DNA of 64,000 nt from Commensalibacter intestini A911 (GTDB lineage: Bacteria; Pseudomonadota; Alphaproteobacteria; Acetobacterales; Acetobacteraceae), in assembly GCF_000231445.1 (NCBI RefSeq), contig NZ_AGFR01000009.1, positions 62,001 through 126,000 of the forward strand, read 5' to 3'. The notes beneath the pieces were generated by a model. It worked only from the letters and a program-made list of their open reading frames with translations. It had not been told where the DNA came from and searched no databases. Below are positions 16,229 through 24,928 of the stretch, piece by piece. The position numbers and the translations under genes were made by a program. Every line of letters begins with the position of its first letter. The stretch's first letter is position 1.

Positions 16229-17515
16229 ATGAGCAACAGTGTCACTAAATCTCGTATGGTTATCGGTATGCCTGTTTCCCTATTTTGGGGATATATTGCC
16301 GTTGCCCTTTTTATGGCTGGAGATGGCTTTGAACAAAGTTTCTTAGCCCACTACATTCACCACGACTTAGGAATTCCTGAAGATAAAGGAAGTTTAATCT
16401 TTTCTATTTATGGATTAACTGCTGCTATTTCCAGTTGGTTATCAGGCGTTTTTGCAGAAACCTTTGGTGCAAAAAGAATCATGGTTATTGGAGTAGTAAT
16501 GTGGATTGTCTTGCATGCTGCCTTTATGCAATTCGGCATTGTACCGCATAACTACTACGCAATCTTTATCTTTTATGGACTAAGAGGGTTCGCTTATCCC
16601 TTATTCTTCTATGGTTTCTTTTACTGGGTCGTCAAAGAAACCCCGGACAATCAGCTTGCTTCTGCTGTTGGTTGGATTTGGTCTATGTTTACCATTGGAT
16701 ATGGTATTATTGGATATTGCATTCCCTACTTCTTTGTTGAAAAGCTCGGATCTGAATTTACCTTGTGGCAAGCATTAATTTGGGCAATGGCTGGAGCTGC
16801 GATTACTATATTCTTACTCAAAACACCACAAGAAACAAAAACAGAAAAAACAATTAAAGAAAACCATTCTTTTGGACACAGAATGTCTGAGATTCTCAGT
16901 GACTTAACACTGGTCTTTCGTAGTAAAGATTTAGCTATTGCCCTAGTTATCAGAGCGATTTGTAATTTCTCTCTTTTCGGCGTTTTAACTGTTGTTTTAC
17001 CAAATTTTATGACATCTAATGATGGTGGACAATTTACATTACATCAATGGCAATTAATCAGTATCTTCATCTATCCTATTCAACCTTTTACCAATGTGTT
17101 ATGGGGAATTATTGGCGATCGTATTGGTTGGTTAAAACAAATGCGATGGGTTGGATTTGTGGGCTGTGGAACCGCGACAATCTTATTATACTATGTTCCA
17201 ACTATCTTCCCAGGAAACGTTTATGCAAGCATTGCCGCAATGCTCTTTTTCGCATTAACAATTACCTCTTTTGTTCCTATGGGTGCCATTTTTCCAATGC
17301 TAGCACCAGAGCGTAAAGGCGCTGCTGTATCCATTCAAAATCTTGGTGGAGGCCTCAGCCAATTCTTAGGAAATGCTTTAGTTTCCGTTATTTACTTTAT
17401 CGGTTTTGGTAATTATGGCGTCTTTATTATTTATGGTGTTTTATACTATATCGCCGCAGTATTAACTTATTTTATCAAACTTAAACAACCAGGCGTTGAT
17501 TATAAAATAGCTTAA
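16229..17515 (+). CDS. MFS polyol permease, second copy
   Basis: A 428-residue, 12-helix inner-membrane transporter clearly similar to E. coli ribitol permease RbtT. Blocks such as LFWGYIAVALFMAGDGFEQS, ISSWLSGVFAETFGAKRIM and FYGLRGFAYPLFFYGFF match that family. It is a paralogue of the permease at 11.1-12.4 kb. The start is ATG 16229 (MSNSVTK). A longer frame from TTG 16187 would begin inside the T-run of the upstream terminator and is rejected. Its position after the xylitol-dehydrogenase-like gene suggests a pentitol such as xylitol or ribitol as substrate. Confidence 0.87.
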   Translation: MSNSVTKSRMVIGMPVSLFWGYIAVALFMAGDGFEQSFLAHYIHHDLGIPEDKGSLIFSIYGLTAAISSWLSGVFAETFGAKRIMVIGVVMWIVLHAAFMQFGIVPHNYYAIFIFYGLRGFAYPLFFYGFFYWVVKETPDNQLASAVGWIWSMFTIGYGIIGYCIPYFFVEKLGSEFTLWQALIWAMAGAAITIFLLKTPQETKTEKTIKENHSFGHRMSEILSDLTLVFRSKDLAIALVIRAICNFSLFGVLTVVLPNFMTSNDGGQFTLHQWQLISIFIYPIQPFTNVLWGIIGDRIGWLKQMRWVGFVGCGTATILLYYVPTIFPGNVYASIAAMLFFALTITSFVPMGAIFPMLAPERKGAAVSIQNLGGGLSQFLGNALVSVIYFIGFGNYGVFIIYGVLYYIAAVLTYFIKLKQPGVDYKIA

Positions 17516-17522
17516 AAGCAAC

Positions 17523-17593
17523 GTATTCTTCATATTGATATACAAATATGAAGAATACTATTTTCTCTTGAAAAATAACCTCTCAAGAGTTTT
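17523..17593 (+). terminator. Two hairpins behind the second permease
   Basis: The first is a perfect 13-bp stem (17523-17535 with 17546-17558) followed by TATTTTCTC. The second is a 7-bp stem (17565-17571 with 17583-17589) followed by TTTT. Together they probably end the permease transcript. Confidence 0.65.
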
Positions 17594-17675
17594 ATCCGGT
17601 GATCATTTATTCTATTTGATTCTTCTATAAATTATAGGTAACAATAAGCTTGTAATAACGGGTAAGGATCATCTT

Positions 17676-18473
17676 ATGGAAAATACTAAAGTAGTTGCTT
17701 GCATTGATCAATCCACTTACTCTGCTTATGTAACCGATTATGCTGCTTGGATTACCAATTCCATTCATAAGCCTTTGGAGTTATTCCATATTGGAGACTG
17801 CCCTCCAATAAATGCTCCAACGGATACAGCACAAAAAACGCCTCGTCGAAAGCTTTTAAATATCTATTATGAGCGCGCTTTAGAAAAAGGCGTTGATCCT
17901 TCTTTATTACAAATCCACGAAGAGTATGGGTCCTTTAAAGAAAAAGTCATTCGGTATGAAGATAATATTGACCTATTAGTCATGGGGCGACGTGGCGAAA
18001 ATACAGAGAAGAAACATCAAGATGCGATTGGAAAAAGTATTCAGAAGATTCTTCGTGTACTTCATAAACCCGTTCTGACCGTTGCAGAAGAGTTTAAAAC
18101 GCCGCAGAATAGTATGCTCGCATTTAGTGGTAGTGAGATCTCTAAACGACTTGTAAAACACTTAGCACAAGAAAAATATTGTTTGTCTATTCCTTTATAT
18201 CTCGTGATGTCAGGAAAACCAACAAACGAACGTCAGAAAGAGTTAGACTGGGCGCACCAAATTTTGGAAAATGCTGGATATAACGTAATTTCCTCGTTTA
18301 TTTTAGGTGGGGGAACAATCGAGGATACAATTATCCGAACTGTACAAGAACAATGTATTGATATTTTGTTTATGAGTGCGTTTGAAAATAACTCTTTATA
18401 TAATCTAATTTTCGGCAGTAAAACGGTAGACTTATTGCGCTATCTCAATATTCCGATTTTACATTTGCACTAA
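17676..18473 (+). CDS. Universal stress protein with two Usp domains
   Basis: A 265-residue cytoplasmic UspA-family protein. Two domains can be traced. Residues 1 to about 137 start VVACIDQSTYSAYVTDYAA, contain DLLVMGRRG and end LHKPVLTVAEE. Residues about 147-265 contain ILFMSAFE and end LNIPILHLH. Neither copy shows a complete GxxGxxxxG(S/T) nucleotide loop, although DAIGKSIQKIL and LIFGSKTVDLL occupy those places, so ATP binding is uncertain. A role in stress survival is assumed from the family. It converges on the next gene with only 2 bp between stop codons. Confidence 0.85.
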   Translation: MENTKVVACIDQSTYSAYVTDYAAWITNSIHKPLELFHIGDCPPINAPTDTAQKTPRRKLLNIYYERALEKGVDPSLLQIHEEYGSFKEKVIRYEDNIDLLVMGRRGENTEKKHQDAIGKSIQKILRVLHKPVLTVAEEFKTPQNSMLAFSGSEISKRLVKHLAQEKYCLSIPLYLVMSGKPTNERQKELDWAHQILENAGYNVISSFILGGGTIEDTIIRTVQEQCIDILFMSAFENNSLYNLIFGSKTVDLLRYLNIPILHLH

Positions 18474-18475
18474 AT

Positions 18476-19426
18476 TTAAAGATTATATTGAGGTTTAGAT
18501 AACCAACCACTTTTATAATAACTTGCAACATATTGAATAAAGTCTGCCATATCTTTATTTTCTACAACAAGGCGATTAATTGAACGCCAATCTGGCTTTT
18601 CACGAAATTTCGCAGGAATAAGAATATTACTTTCTGAAAGGTTTTCTGTATTTAAAATCATCACCCCAATTCCATGTAATGCAGATAACATACGTAACTC
18701 TTCTTGTGTGTCATCTCCTTCAATACTTGCACAGACTAAATATCCATAATTAGCCCAACTAGAGTTACTAACTGTTTGAAAAAAACTCTCTCTAACGGAA
18801 GACATTGTGATCTTCTTTTTTACTTCAAACGACCAAAGATGCACCATGTCCCCTCCACCTGCTTGAACACAAGTTTGCACAATATGATTCCATTGATGTG
18901 GAATGGCTTGCATCGCTACAATATCAGGATGTAACCACTCATTACCATTTCTACCCTTACTATTCTTTGATTTCTTTTCATCCAACCGTTTTGAAATCAA
19001 TCCTATTTCTTTTAAATATTGCTGCAATAGAGGATACATTTCTTTTTCTAAATGGATTTCAGGTTTTGATTTTGTTTCTAACTCTATCGAAGAATCCACC
19101 TCTGCAATATTTTCTTCAAGCACATCTGATACAGTGTCTCTTTTCTTAGAAGAAAACCAATATTTACGTGGGCGTGGTTGATCTTGTATTTCAATGGCAG
19201 GATGTTTTTTAATTATTATAGTAGCACGTGCACCAATCTCAGATACAACTTGATTAACAAAAGCTGCATCAGACGCAAATTCTTGGTTACTATTTTGACG
19301 TTTTTGTGCATAAAATTCAGGGTATAAAGCGATTAGCGCCTCTGCAATCTCTCGTGATGTATAACGCTGATCTGGATGTGTTTTTAAAAATGCAATAATT
19401 TTATTAACTTGAGAGGTATTCTGCAT
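18476..19426 (-). CDS. HTH + PD-(D/E)XK nuclease-like protein (COG2958 type)
   Basis: A 316-residue protein with two parts. Residues about 1-75 form a predicted winged helix (HPDQRYTSREIAEALIALYP) like the HARE-HTH module. After a charged linker, residues about 125-316 contain HPDIVAM (Asp168) and, 33 residues later, SFEVKKK (Glu201, Lys203). This is the spacing and chemistry of a PD-(D/E)XK nuclease core. I believe it belongs to the uncharacterised COG2958 family. The ATG at 19426 follows a GTGGAG site 12 nt upstream; a GTG start at 19444 would lie within that site. No methylase, helicase or mobility gene is adjacent. A DNA repair, silencing or defence role is possible but unproven. Confidence 0.7.
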   Translation of the reverse strand: MQNTSQVNKIIAFLKTHPDQRYTSREIAEALIALYPEFYAQKRQNSNQEFASDAAFVNQVVSEIGARATIIIKKHPAIEIQDQPRPRKYWFSSKKRDTVSDVLEENIAEVDSSIELETKSKPEIHLEKEMYPLLQQYLKEIGLISKRLDEKKSKNSKGRNGNEWLHPDIVAMQAIPHQWNHIVQTCVQAGGGDMVHLWSFEVKKKITMSSVRESFFQTVSNSSWANYGYLVCASIEGDDTQEELRMLSALHGIGVMILNTENLSESNILIPAKFREKPDWRSINRLVVENKDMADFIQYVASYYKSGWLSKPQYNL

Positions 19427-19542
19427 TTTTAAAACAAGCTCCACAATCTATCTATTAAATAATAATTATACATTATACTTTGTTGATAAATAGATCAAAA
19501 CCTATGTTACCAACAAAATATTTCACTTACGCTCTTTAAAAA

Positions 19543-20289
19543 TCACACTCTTTTGGTTAAGCCACCATCAATCACCAAATTCGTTCCTGTAATAAACTCA
19601 GCTTGTTCACTTGCTAAAAAAAGCACACTAGAAGCAACCCCTTCCGCAGTCACCATTTTACCCATTGGATTTTTCTTTAGACACTCTTGGAAAACTTCAG
19701 GCGTTTCTGTTTCAATTTTATTCCAAATCCCTCCTTTGAAATATACATTTCCTGGAGAAACTAAATTCACACGTACATTTTTATCAGCTAATTTTAAAGA
19801 TAAAGACTTACCATAGTGATTTAACGCTGCTTTTAAAGCACCATAAGGCTCTGCAAACCCATCAATTTCAACAGCAGAAACCGTAGAAATAATCACGATA
19901 TTACCGCTTTGTTGTTTTGTAAAATAAGGAACTGCTGCATTCATCAAAGCAATATTCCCAAACAAATCAATATCAGCTGCTTTTTTCCATGTTTCTAAAT
20001 CTGAACCAGAAGCCAACGCACTGACGTTAGAAACAAGAATATCTATTCCGCCCATTTCTTTATGAGCATGATGAATCCATTTTTCAATTTGTTTAGGATC
20101 AGCCATATCGACAACACTGCCTCTCGCTTTACTTCCTAATTGTGCAACCGCTTCATCAATCCCTTTTTGTTGACGCGCACAAATAAATACTTCTGCACCT
20201 TCTGCAATAAATTGTTGAGCAATCGCAAAACCAATCCCTTTAGATCCCCCACTAATAACTACTTTTTTATTCCTTAAACCGAGATCCAT
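19543..20289 (-). CDS. SDR-family oxidoreductase
   Basis: A 248-residue short-chain dehydrogenase with the loop ISGGSKGIGFAIA, an arginine after the second strand (ICARQQ) that favours NADP(H), LVSNVSA in place of the usual NNAG, the catalytic serine in ISTVSAVE, the Tyr-Lys pair in EPYGALKAALNHYG, and the C-terminal LVIDGGLTKRV. The substrate is unknown; acetic acid bacteria have many such enzymes acting on sugars, ketones or acyl groups. It stands alone on the minus strand with about 450 bp of poorly coding DNA upstream. Confidence 0.85.
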   Translation of the reverse strand: MDLGLRNKKVVISGGSKGIGFAIAQQFIAEGAEVFICARQQKGIDEAVAQLGSKARGSVVDMADPKQIEKWIHHAHKEMGGIDILVSNVSALASGSDLETWKKAADIDLFGNIALMNAAVPYFTKQQSGNIVIISTVSAVEIDGFAEPYGALKAALNHYGKSLSLKLADKNVRVNLVSPGNVYFKGGIWNKIETETPEVFQECLKKNPMGKMVTAEGVASSVLFLASEQAEFITGTNLVIDGGLTKRV

Positions 20290-20351
20290 TTTATAACTCC
20301 GTATTTATTTCAAATCGTAAATGCACAACTTTTACCAATGTCTACAGCCAA

Positions 20352-20471
20352 TCACGTCGCACACACTTTGTATACAATCCATCCAAGTAACCCACTAATC
20401 CATAATATTACCAATATGGTTGTGACCCAATTCACAGCAAATATATAATTAGCTTTAAAAACACTCTCCAT
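20352..20471 (-). CDS. Possible 39-residue membrane protein
   Basis: A short frame ahead of the SDR gene on the same strand. It starts MESVFKANYIFAVNW and continues into a strongly hydrophobic helix (TTILVILWISGLLGWIVY) with a short basic/cysteine tail. The composition fits a single-pass inner-membrane small protein. No clear ribosome site precedes the ATG, so this is a candidate only. It could also be the leftover end of a larger membrane-protein gene. I recognise no family. Confidence 0.35.
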   Translation of the reverse strand: MESVFKANYIFAVNWVTTILVILWISGLLGWIVYKVCAT

Positions 20472-20738
20472 AACAATTAATGGCTAGAAAGCCACTAAAG
20501 AGTTTGTCCAACAAACTAAAACATTGATAATCAACCTGGAGATAATCGATATTCCTCACGCGAAGAAACTATGCAATAACTTCAATTCGCACTACTGGTA
20601 ATATTACTATGCAATCTACCAAAGATACAGGCAGTTTACAAATTACTTTACTTGATGCGCTTTATCTTTTAAATGAAGAATAACTTATCCACCATGCCAA
20701 TATTCAACTGGCTTTCTGAAACGTAACAAAGCAATCCC
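20472..20738. other. Weakly coding stretch ahead of the MBOAT gene
   Basis: Short protein-like pieces occur in different plus-strand frames. One is EFVQQTKTLIINLEIIDIP, ending at a stop near 20587. Another frame ends in the 24-residue ORF at 20609-20683 (starting MQSTKDTGSLQITLLDALYL). No single frame is open throughout and none has a good start. This looks like decayed coding DNA or simply the leader of the acyltransferase gene. Confidence 0.25.
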
Positions 20739-22118
20739 ATGTTATTCAGTACGCAAGGATTTCTAATTCTTTTCCTTCCTCTTGTACTCATTGCTTTTTA
20801 TAGCTGTGTTCAAGTTCGAATTCTGAGACAATTGGTGATTATATCAGCCTCTTTAATCTTTTATGGATTATGGAGTTGGCATTTTGTTCCTTCATTAATC
20901 TTACTCACCTTTATAAACTGGATCATCGCGTGCCAATACGGTAAAAGCCATCATAAAGCATGGCTAACAGGTGGCATTATTCTCAATATAGCAATGCTTG
21001 GCTTTTTTAAATATACCAACTTCTTTGCTGAAAATGTAGACGATATATTCGGAATGCACCACACTCCTTGGAATATCATTATGCCATTGGGAATTTCCTT
21101 TTTTATCTTTCAAAAAATTTCATATTTAATTGACCTAAAACGTGGTGAGAAACACATCTATAGCCTTGTAGATTTTTTTGAATTTGTAACGTTCTTTCCC
21201 CAGCTCATTGCAGGCCCCATTGTTCGTCACAATGAAATTATTCCACAGTTTGAGAAAAACCCTGTTAACCCTCAACTCTGGGAAAATATCAGCAAAGGAT
21301 TATGCTTAATCCTCATTGGGTTAATTAAAAAGGTTGGCTTTGCCGAAAGCATTGCTATGACTTGTAATCCGTTATTTGATCAAGCTGCTCAAGGGCAACT
21401 CCTCAATATAACAGAAGCTTGGGTCGCTGCCATTGCTTATAGTTTACAAATCTTTTTTGATTTTTCTGGCTATTCAGATATGGCTATTGGTATTGCTTTA
21501 TTATTTGGTTTACAACTGCCATATAATTTTAATGCCCCTTATCAATCTCATAATTTGCAAGAATTTTGGCGACGTTGGCATATGACACTCTCTCGCTTTC
21601 TAAGAGACTACCTTTATATCCCTTTAGGTGGAAACAGATGTGGCCCTATTCGACAAAGCACAAATCTAATCACCACCATGCTCCTTGCGGGATTATGGCA
21701 TGGCGCAGGATGGAGCTTTGTAGCATGGGGTGGAATGCATGGCGTTGGATTAACGATCAATCATGCTTGGAAAAAGATCTCCCCATTCACTTTCCCTAAA
21801 CCTATTGCTTGGATGATTACTTTATTATTCTTGATTTTCAGCTGGGTTATTTTTCGAGCAGAAAATTTTTCAACAGCTGCTCATATCTGGCAATCAATGC
21901 TTGGAATCAACGGGTTAGGAACTTATAAAATCCGTCATAATATCATTTTTTATCTTGCTATTTTATTAGTTTTATTCTGTCCTTCTAGCCAAAACCTACT
22001 CAATAAATATCTACGCCCTTCTAAATGGATAGCTGTTGTCGGAGGCACTACTGCTGCTTATTTCATTCTTTTAATTGGAGGGCGTATTCCTGATGCCTTC
22101 ATTTACTTCCGCTTCTAG
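20739..22118 (+). CDS. MBOAT-family O-acyltransferase (AlgI-like)
   Basis: A polytopic inner-membrane acyltransferase of 459 residues related to AlgI and DltB, which pass acyl groups across the membrane onto extracellular polymers. Diagnostic parts are IMPLGISFFIFQKISYLID, FFPQLIAGPIVRH, NLQEFWRRWHMTLSRFLRDY, YIPLGGNR and LLAGLWHGAGWSFVAWG, which holds the invariant active-site histidine. The ATG at 20739 lacks a strong ribosome site. Its last 26 bp overlap the next gene, an SGNH-like protein, so the two are likely a working pair that O-acetylates a cell-surface polysaccharide. The polymer cannot be told from sequence. Confidence 0.9.
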   Translation: MLFSTQGFLILFLPLVLIAFYSCVQVRILRQLVIISASLIFYGLWSWHFVPSLILLTFINWIIACQYGKSHHKAWLTGGIILNIAMLGFFKYTNFFAENVDDIFGMHHTPWNIIMPLGISFFIFQKISYLIDLKRGEKHIYSLVDFFEFVTFFPQLIAGPIVRHNEIIPQFEKNPVNPQLWENISKGLCLILIGLIKKVGFAESIAMTCNPLFDQAAQGQLLNITEAWVAAIAYSLQIFFDFSGYSDMAIGIALLFGLQLPYNFNAPYQSHNLQEFWRRWHMTLSRFLRDYLYIPLGGNRCGPIRQSTNLITTMLLAGLWHGAGWSFVAWGGMHGVGLTINHAWKKISPFTFPKPIAWMITLLFLIFSWVIFRAENFSTAAHIWQSMLGINGLGTYKIRHNIIFYLAILLVLFCPSSQNLLNKYLRPSKWIAVVGGTTAAYFILLIGGRIPDAFIYFRF

Positions 22119-23121
22119 TCCTTGGCGCAAATTTGCATTGATCTTCCTTGGAATTACTGGGGGAGCTATCTTCTTAATTTGGTTATTTATTGTCATCGTT
22201 GATCCATGGGGCATGTTACCTCTATCCCCTCCATTCCATCGCATTCCCATTTCGACCAATGCAAGATATAGTTTCCCTGCATTGGCAATTAATCAGCAAT
22301 TTGATTCCGCAATTATAGGAACCTCAACCAGTCGTCCTTTACAACCAAGGATTCTAAACAAACCTTTAAATGCACATTTCGTTAATTTATCGATGAACTC
22401 CTCTACTCCTTGGGAGCAAGAAAAGATCTTTAATCTTTTCTTACAGCATCATCCTCATCCTAAAGTCATTATTTTTAATACTGATAATATTTGGTGCTTT
22501 CATGACCCCAAACAAGGCAGTAGGCCTATTCCTTTATGGATGTATGAAGGGTCTCCATGGGTTGGTTATTTAAAAATGGCAAATCAATATGCCCTCCAAG
22601 AAGCAGTCAATCAATTTTTATGGCTCATTGGTTTAAAGAAACAACGTTATGGATCTGATGGCTATACGCCATTATTACCAGCCTCATTCATCTACGACCC
22701 CCAAAAAGTTAATCATGTTTTCGCTGAATGGCCTAAAGCAGATAATTCTGCGATGAATGGACGCATTCATACGCAACCTACTCTATCTAGATTACAACGT
22801 ATAGTTAATAAACTTCCCAAAAACACACTTAAAATTATTATTATTCCACCTTTTTCAGCAGAATTTTATGGCGATTCTGGTAGATGGACAGATATGAGTT
22901 GGAAAGCCTGCAAAGCTAATTTAGCTCACCTTGCACAAACAATACCAAATACAACAGCCATTGACTTTGCACTTTCTAATCATCTCACGCAACAAAGAAA
23001 TAGTTTTTGGGATCCTATTCATTTCCGTCCGTTTGTAGCAAAAATAATAATGGATGGTATTATCAAAGCAGTTTTACATCAACAAAACCTACCTAATAAT
23101 GAAAGCCAAATCTTAAAATAA
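22093..23121 (+). CDS. Membrane-anchored SGNH-like acyltransferase partner
   Basis: A 342-residue protein with one N-terminal membrane segment (residues about 13-37) and a periplasmic domain. The block IIGTSTSRP (residues 74-82) and, near the end, WDPIHFRP (Asp307, His310) resemble the nucleophile and Asp/His blocks of SGNH esterases and of AlgJ/AlgX/DltD-like partners of MBOAT proteins. GGAGGG lies 10 nt before the ATG at 22093, inside the MBOAT gene, giving a 26-bp overlap and translational coupling. I infer that it transfers the acyl group delivered by the MBOAT protein. I do not recognise a named family. Confidence 0.75.
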   Translation: MPSFTSASSPWRKFALIFLGITGGAIFLIWLFIVIVDPWGMLPLSPPFHRIPISTNARYSFPALAINQQFDSAIIGTSTSRPLQPRILNKPLNAHFVNLSMNSSTPWEQEKIFNLFLQHHPHPKVIIFNTDNIWCFHDPKQGSRPIPLWMYEGSPWVGYLKMANQYALQEAVNQFLWLIGLKKQRYGSDGYTPLLPASFIYDPQKVNHVFAEWPKADNSAMNGRIHTQPTLSRLQRIVNKLPKNTLKIIIIPPFSAEFYGDSGRWTDMSWKACKANLAHLAQTIPNTTAIDFALSNHLTQQRNSFWDPIHFRPFVAKIIMDGIIKAVLHQQNLPNNESQILK

Positions 23122-23128
23122 ACAATCA

Positions 23129-24247
23129 TTAATCTTTCAAAGCATCTAATATATCTGGAATAGAAATACTATGCGAAGCCCAAGCTGGAGGAATGCCCTC
23201 ACTCTCGGAATAACTTTCTGTAATCACACATTGATAGGGCAAGTCCGCAACCATAGCAATTTGCCGATAACACCACCGCAGCAAAGTATGTGGCATCAAC
23301 TCTATAATTTTTGTTTCTGGCTGGCAAAAAACCATATTTGCTAGCCCTGCCCCATGAGCACCAATAATATATTCTGCATTAGAAAATAAACCAGCTTGTT
23401 CATCTAATGTTAAATACTCCAATTGAACAATAGCGAAACCTCTTTGCTCTAATACCTCAACTAATTCATCTTCATTATGTAATACACGATTAGAAGCAGT
23501 CCTGCGATCAATATAAAAACGCTTTGGAAATGAAACATCTAAAAATTTTAACGATGAAGCAACTCTACGAAAAAATGAAATAACCCCTGAGTGCGTATAC
23601 CCTAAAGCTAAACTAACTGCATTCCATGGATAAAATATTTTATCCACCTCAACAGACTGGCCCCATTCAATTTTTTTAATCTCTATTTCACGATCGCAAA
23701 AAATCAATTTTAATGCAATTTCAATTGTTCTATATTGAACAGCTGTTAAATGATAAGGCACTAACACCCCTTGAATCATTTGAACTTCAGAATCATTAAT
23801 TTGAAACAATCGTCCTATATTCATCACAAGACAATGATAATAGTTATCTTGATTAGGAAATAATAAAGAAAGCCAACATCCCACTAATTTTTCTTTGGGT
23901 TTAGGAATAGAAATTTCGCCGGCATCAGATTGTTTATATAAATCAACAACAGCCTGTGAATGATCAAAGGTATCTCCAATCATATGACCACTCTGTGTTC
24001 GAACAAGACCACTTTCTGAACTAATCGTCACATTTTCAAATAATAAATTATAAGCAACATGCTTTTGTGGTGGGAATGTATCCCACTCATCTTGCAATGA
24101 ACGGCTTTGAAGACGACGATACGAAGATGAAAAGTCAGGTTTAACCCAAGCTTTATCATCTACTAACGCTCTTAACTCTTTTACCTCAGCCCCAGAAGTA
24201 GGTGAAAATATTCGATATACAGGCGCAAAAGGTAAATAGTCAGTCAT
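23129..24247 (-). CDS. Glycosyltransferase family 61 protein
   Basis: A 372-residue cytosolic or membrane-associated glycosyltransferase of the GT61/DUF563 type found in exopolysaccharide clusters. Typical parts are FPNQDNYYHCLVMNIGRL, KRFYIDRRTASNRVLHNEDE, EVLEQRGFAIVQLEYLTLDE and the signature EYIIGAHGAGLANMVF near the C-terminus. ATG 24247 is preferred to TTG 24259 because the GGA of TTGGACGACGAT provides a site at a usable distance. It converges on the SGNH gene with 7 bp between stops. Together with the MBOAT pair it suggests a small surface-polysaccharide modification locus. Confidence 0.85.
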   Translation of the reverse strand: MTDYLPFAPVYRIFSPTSGAEVKELRALVDDKAWVKPDFSSSYRRLQSRSLQDEWDTFPPQKHVAYNLLFENVTISSESGLVRTQSGHMIGDTFDHSQAVVDLYKQSDAGEISIPKPKEKLVGCWLSLLFPNQDNYYHCLVMNIGRLFQINDSEVQMIQGVLVPYHLTAVQYRTIEIALKLIFCDREIEIKKIEWGQSVEVDKIFYPWNAVSLALGYTHSGVISFFRRVASSLKFLDVSFPKRFYIDRRTASNRVLHNEDELVEVLEQRGFAIVQLEYLTLDEQAGLFSNAEYIIGAHGAGLANMVFCQPETKIIELMPHTLLRWCYRQIAMVADLPYQCVITESYSESEGIPPAWASHSISIPDILDALKD

Positions 24248-24268
24248 ATCGTCGTCCAAACTTAAAAA

Positions 24269-24880
24269 CTAAATGAGTCCCTCAGCTTTAAAGGCTGCTT
24301 TCACACCAGGATCTTGTTCCATTTTTGTAAAGTATTTTTGTAAATTAGCAAAGCCAGATAAATCTAAACCTATGCGTTTTGCCCATGTTAACGTCATAAA
24401 TAAATAAGGATCTGCAACGCTACGAAAGCCTGCAATCCATTCTTTATCATTCAATTGATCATTTGCTTGCGCAAAGAGTTTATGAAGACGCTCTGCAGCA
24501 CCTTTAGCCAAAGCTTCGACAATGACAGGATCAGAACTATATTTCTTTCCACCAAAAATCAAAGAGAAAGCTGGGTGCACGTCAGCATTAACAAAAGACA
24601 ACCAGCGCAAAGCTTCTGCTTTATGTTGTAAACTTCCATCTCCTAGCAACTTAGCTTTTGGAAAAGATTCAGCAATATACGTTAAAATGGCAACATTTTG
24701 CGTTAATACAAAATCTCCATCAACCAATACTGGAATTTGTCCCATAGGATTTAACTCTAGGAATTTAGGATCTTTCAAAAGTTCTGGCGTTACATTTTGT
24801 GTTTCAAATTGTACATCACACCAACAAAGTGCAATATGATCTGCCGTAGAGCATGCTCCTGGTTTTGTATATAATTTCAT
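24269..24880 (-). CDS. Glutathione S-transferase (beta class)
   Basis: A 203-residue cytosolic glutathione transferase. It starts MKLYTKPGACSTADH, and the cysteine at position 10 is the mark of bacterial beta-class enzymes. GQIPVLVDGDFVLTQNVAIL contains the cis-proline and the glutathione-binding loop, and the helical domain follows with DPYLFMTLTWAKRIG. Two upstream in-frame starts (up to 24907) are rejected because AAGGA sits 9 nt before the ATG at 24880. It detoxifies electrophiles or peroxides. It precedes the GT61 gene closely, but a functional link is unlikely. Confidence 0.9.
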   Translation of the reverse strand: MKLYTKPGACSTADHIALCWCDVQFETQNVTPELLKDPKFLELNPMGQIPVLVDGDFVLTQNVAILTYIAESFPKAKLLGDGSLQHKAEALRWLSFVNADVHPAFSLIFGGKKYSSDPVIVEALAKGAAERLHKLFAQANDQLNDKEWIAGFRSVADPYLFMTLTWAKRIGLDLSGFANLQKYFTKMEQDPGVKAAFKAEGLI

Positions 24881-24928
24881 TTTAATCATTCCTTTTGATA
24901 AAATCATTCAACCACTATAAAAAGGAAT

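Noticed and set aside
18476-19444. Restriction-modification system
   Set aside because: No methyltransferase, specificity subunit or helicase gene is adjacent; only a single nuclease-like protein is present.
20609-20683. 24-residue ORF ahead of the MBOAT gene
   Set aside because: It has no ribosome site and no recognisable features. It is noted only as part of a weakly coding stretch.
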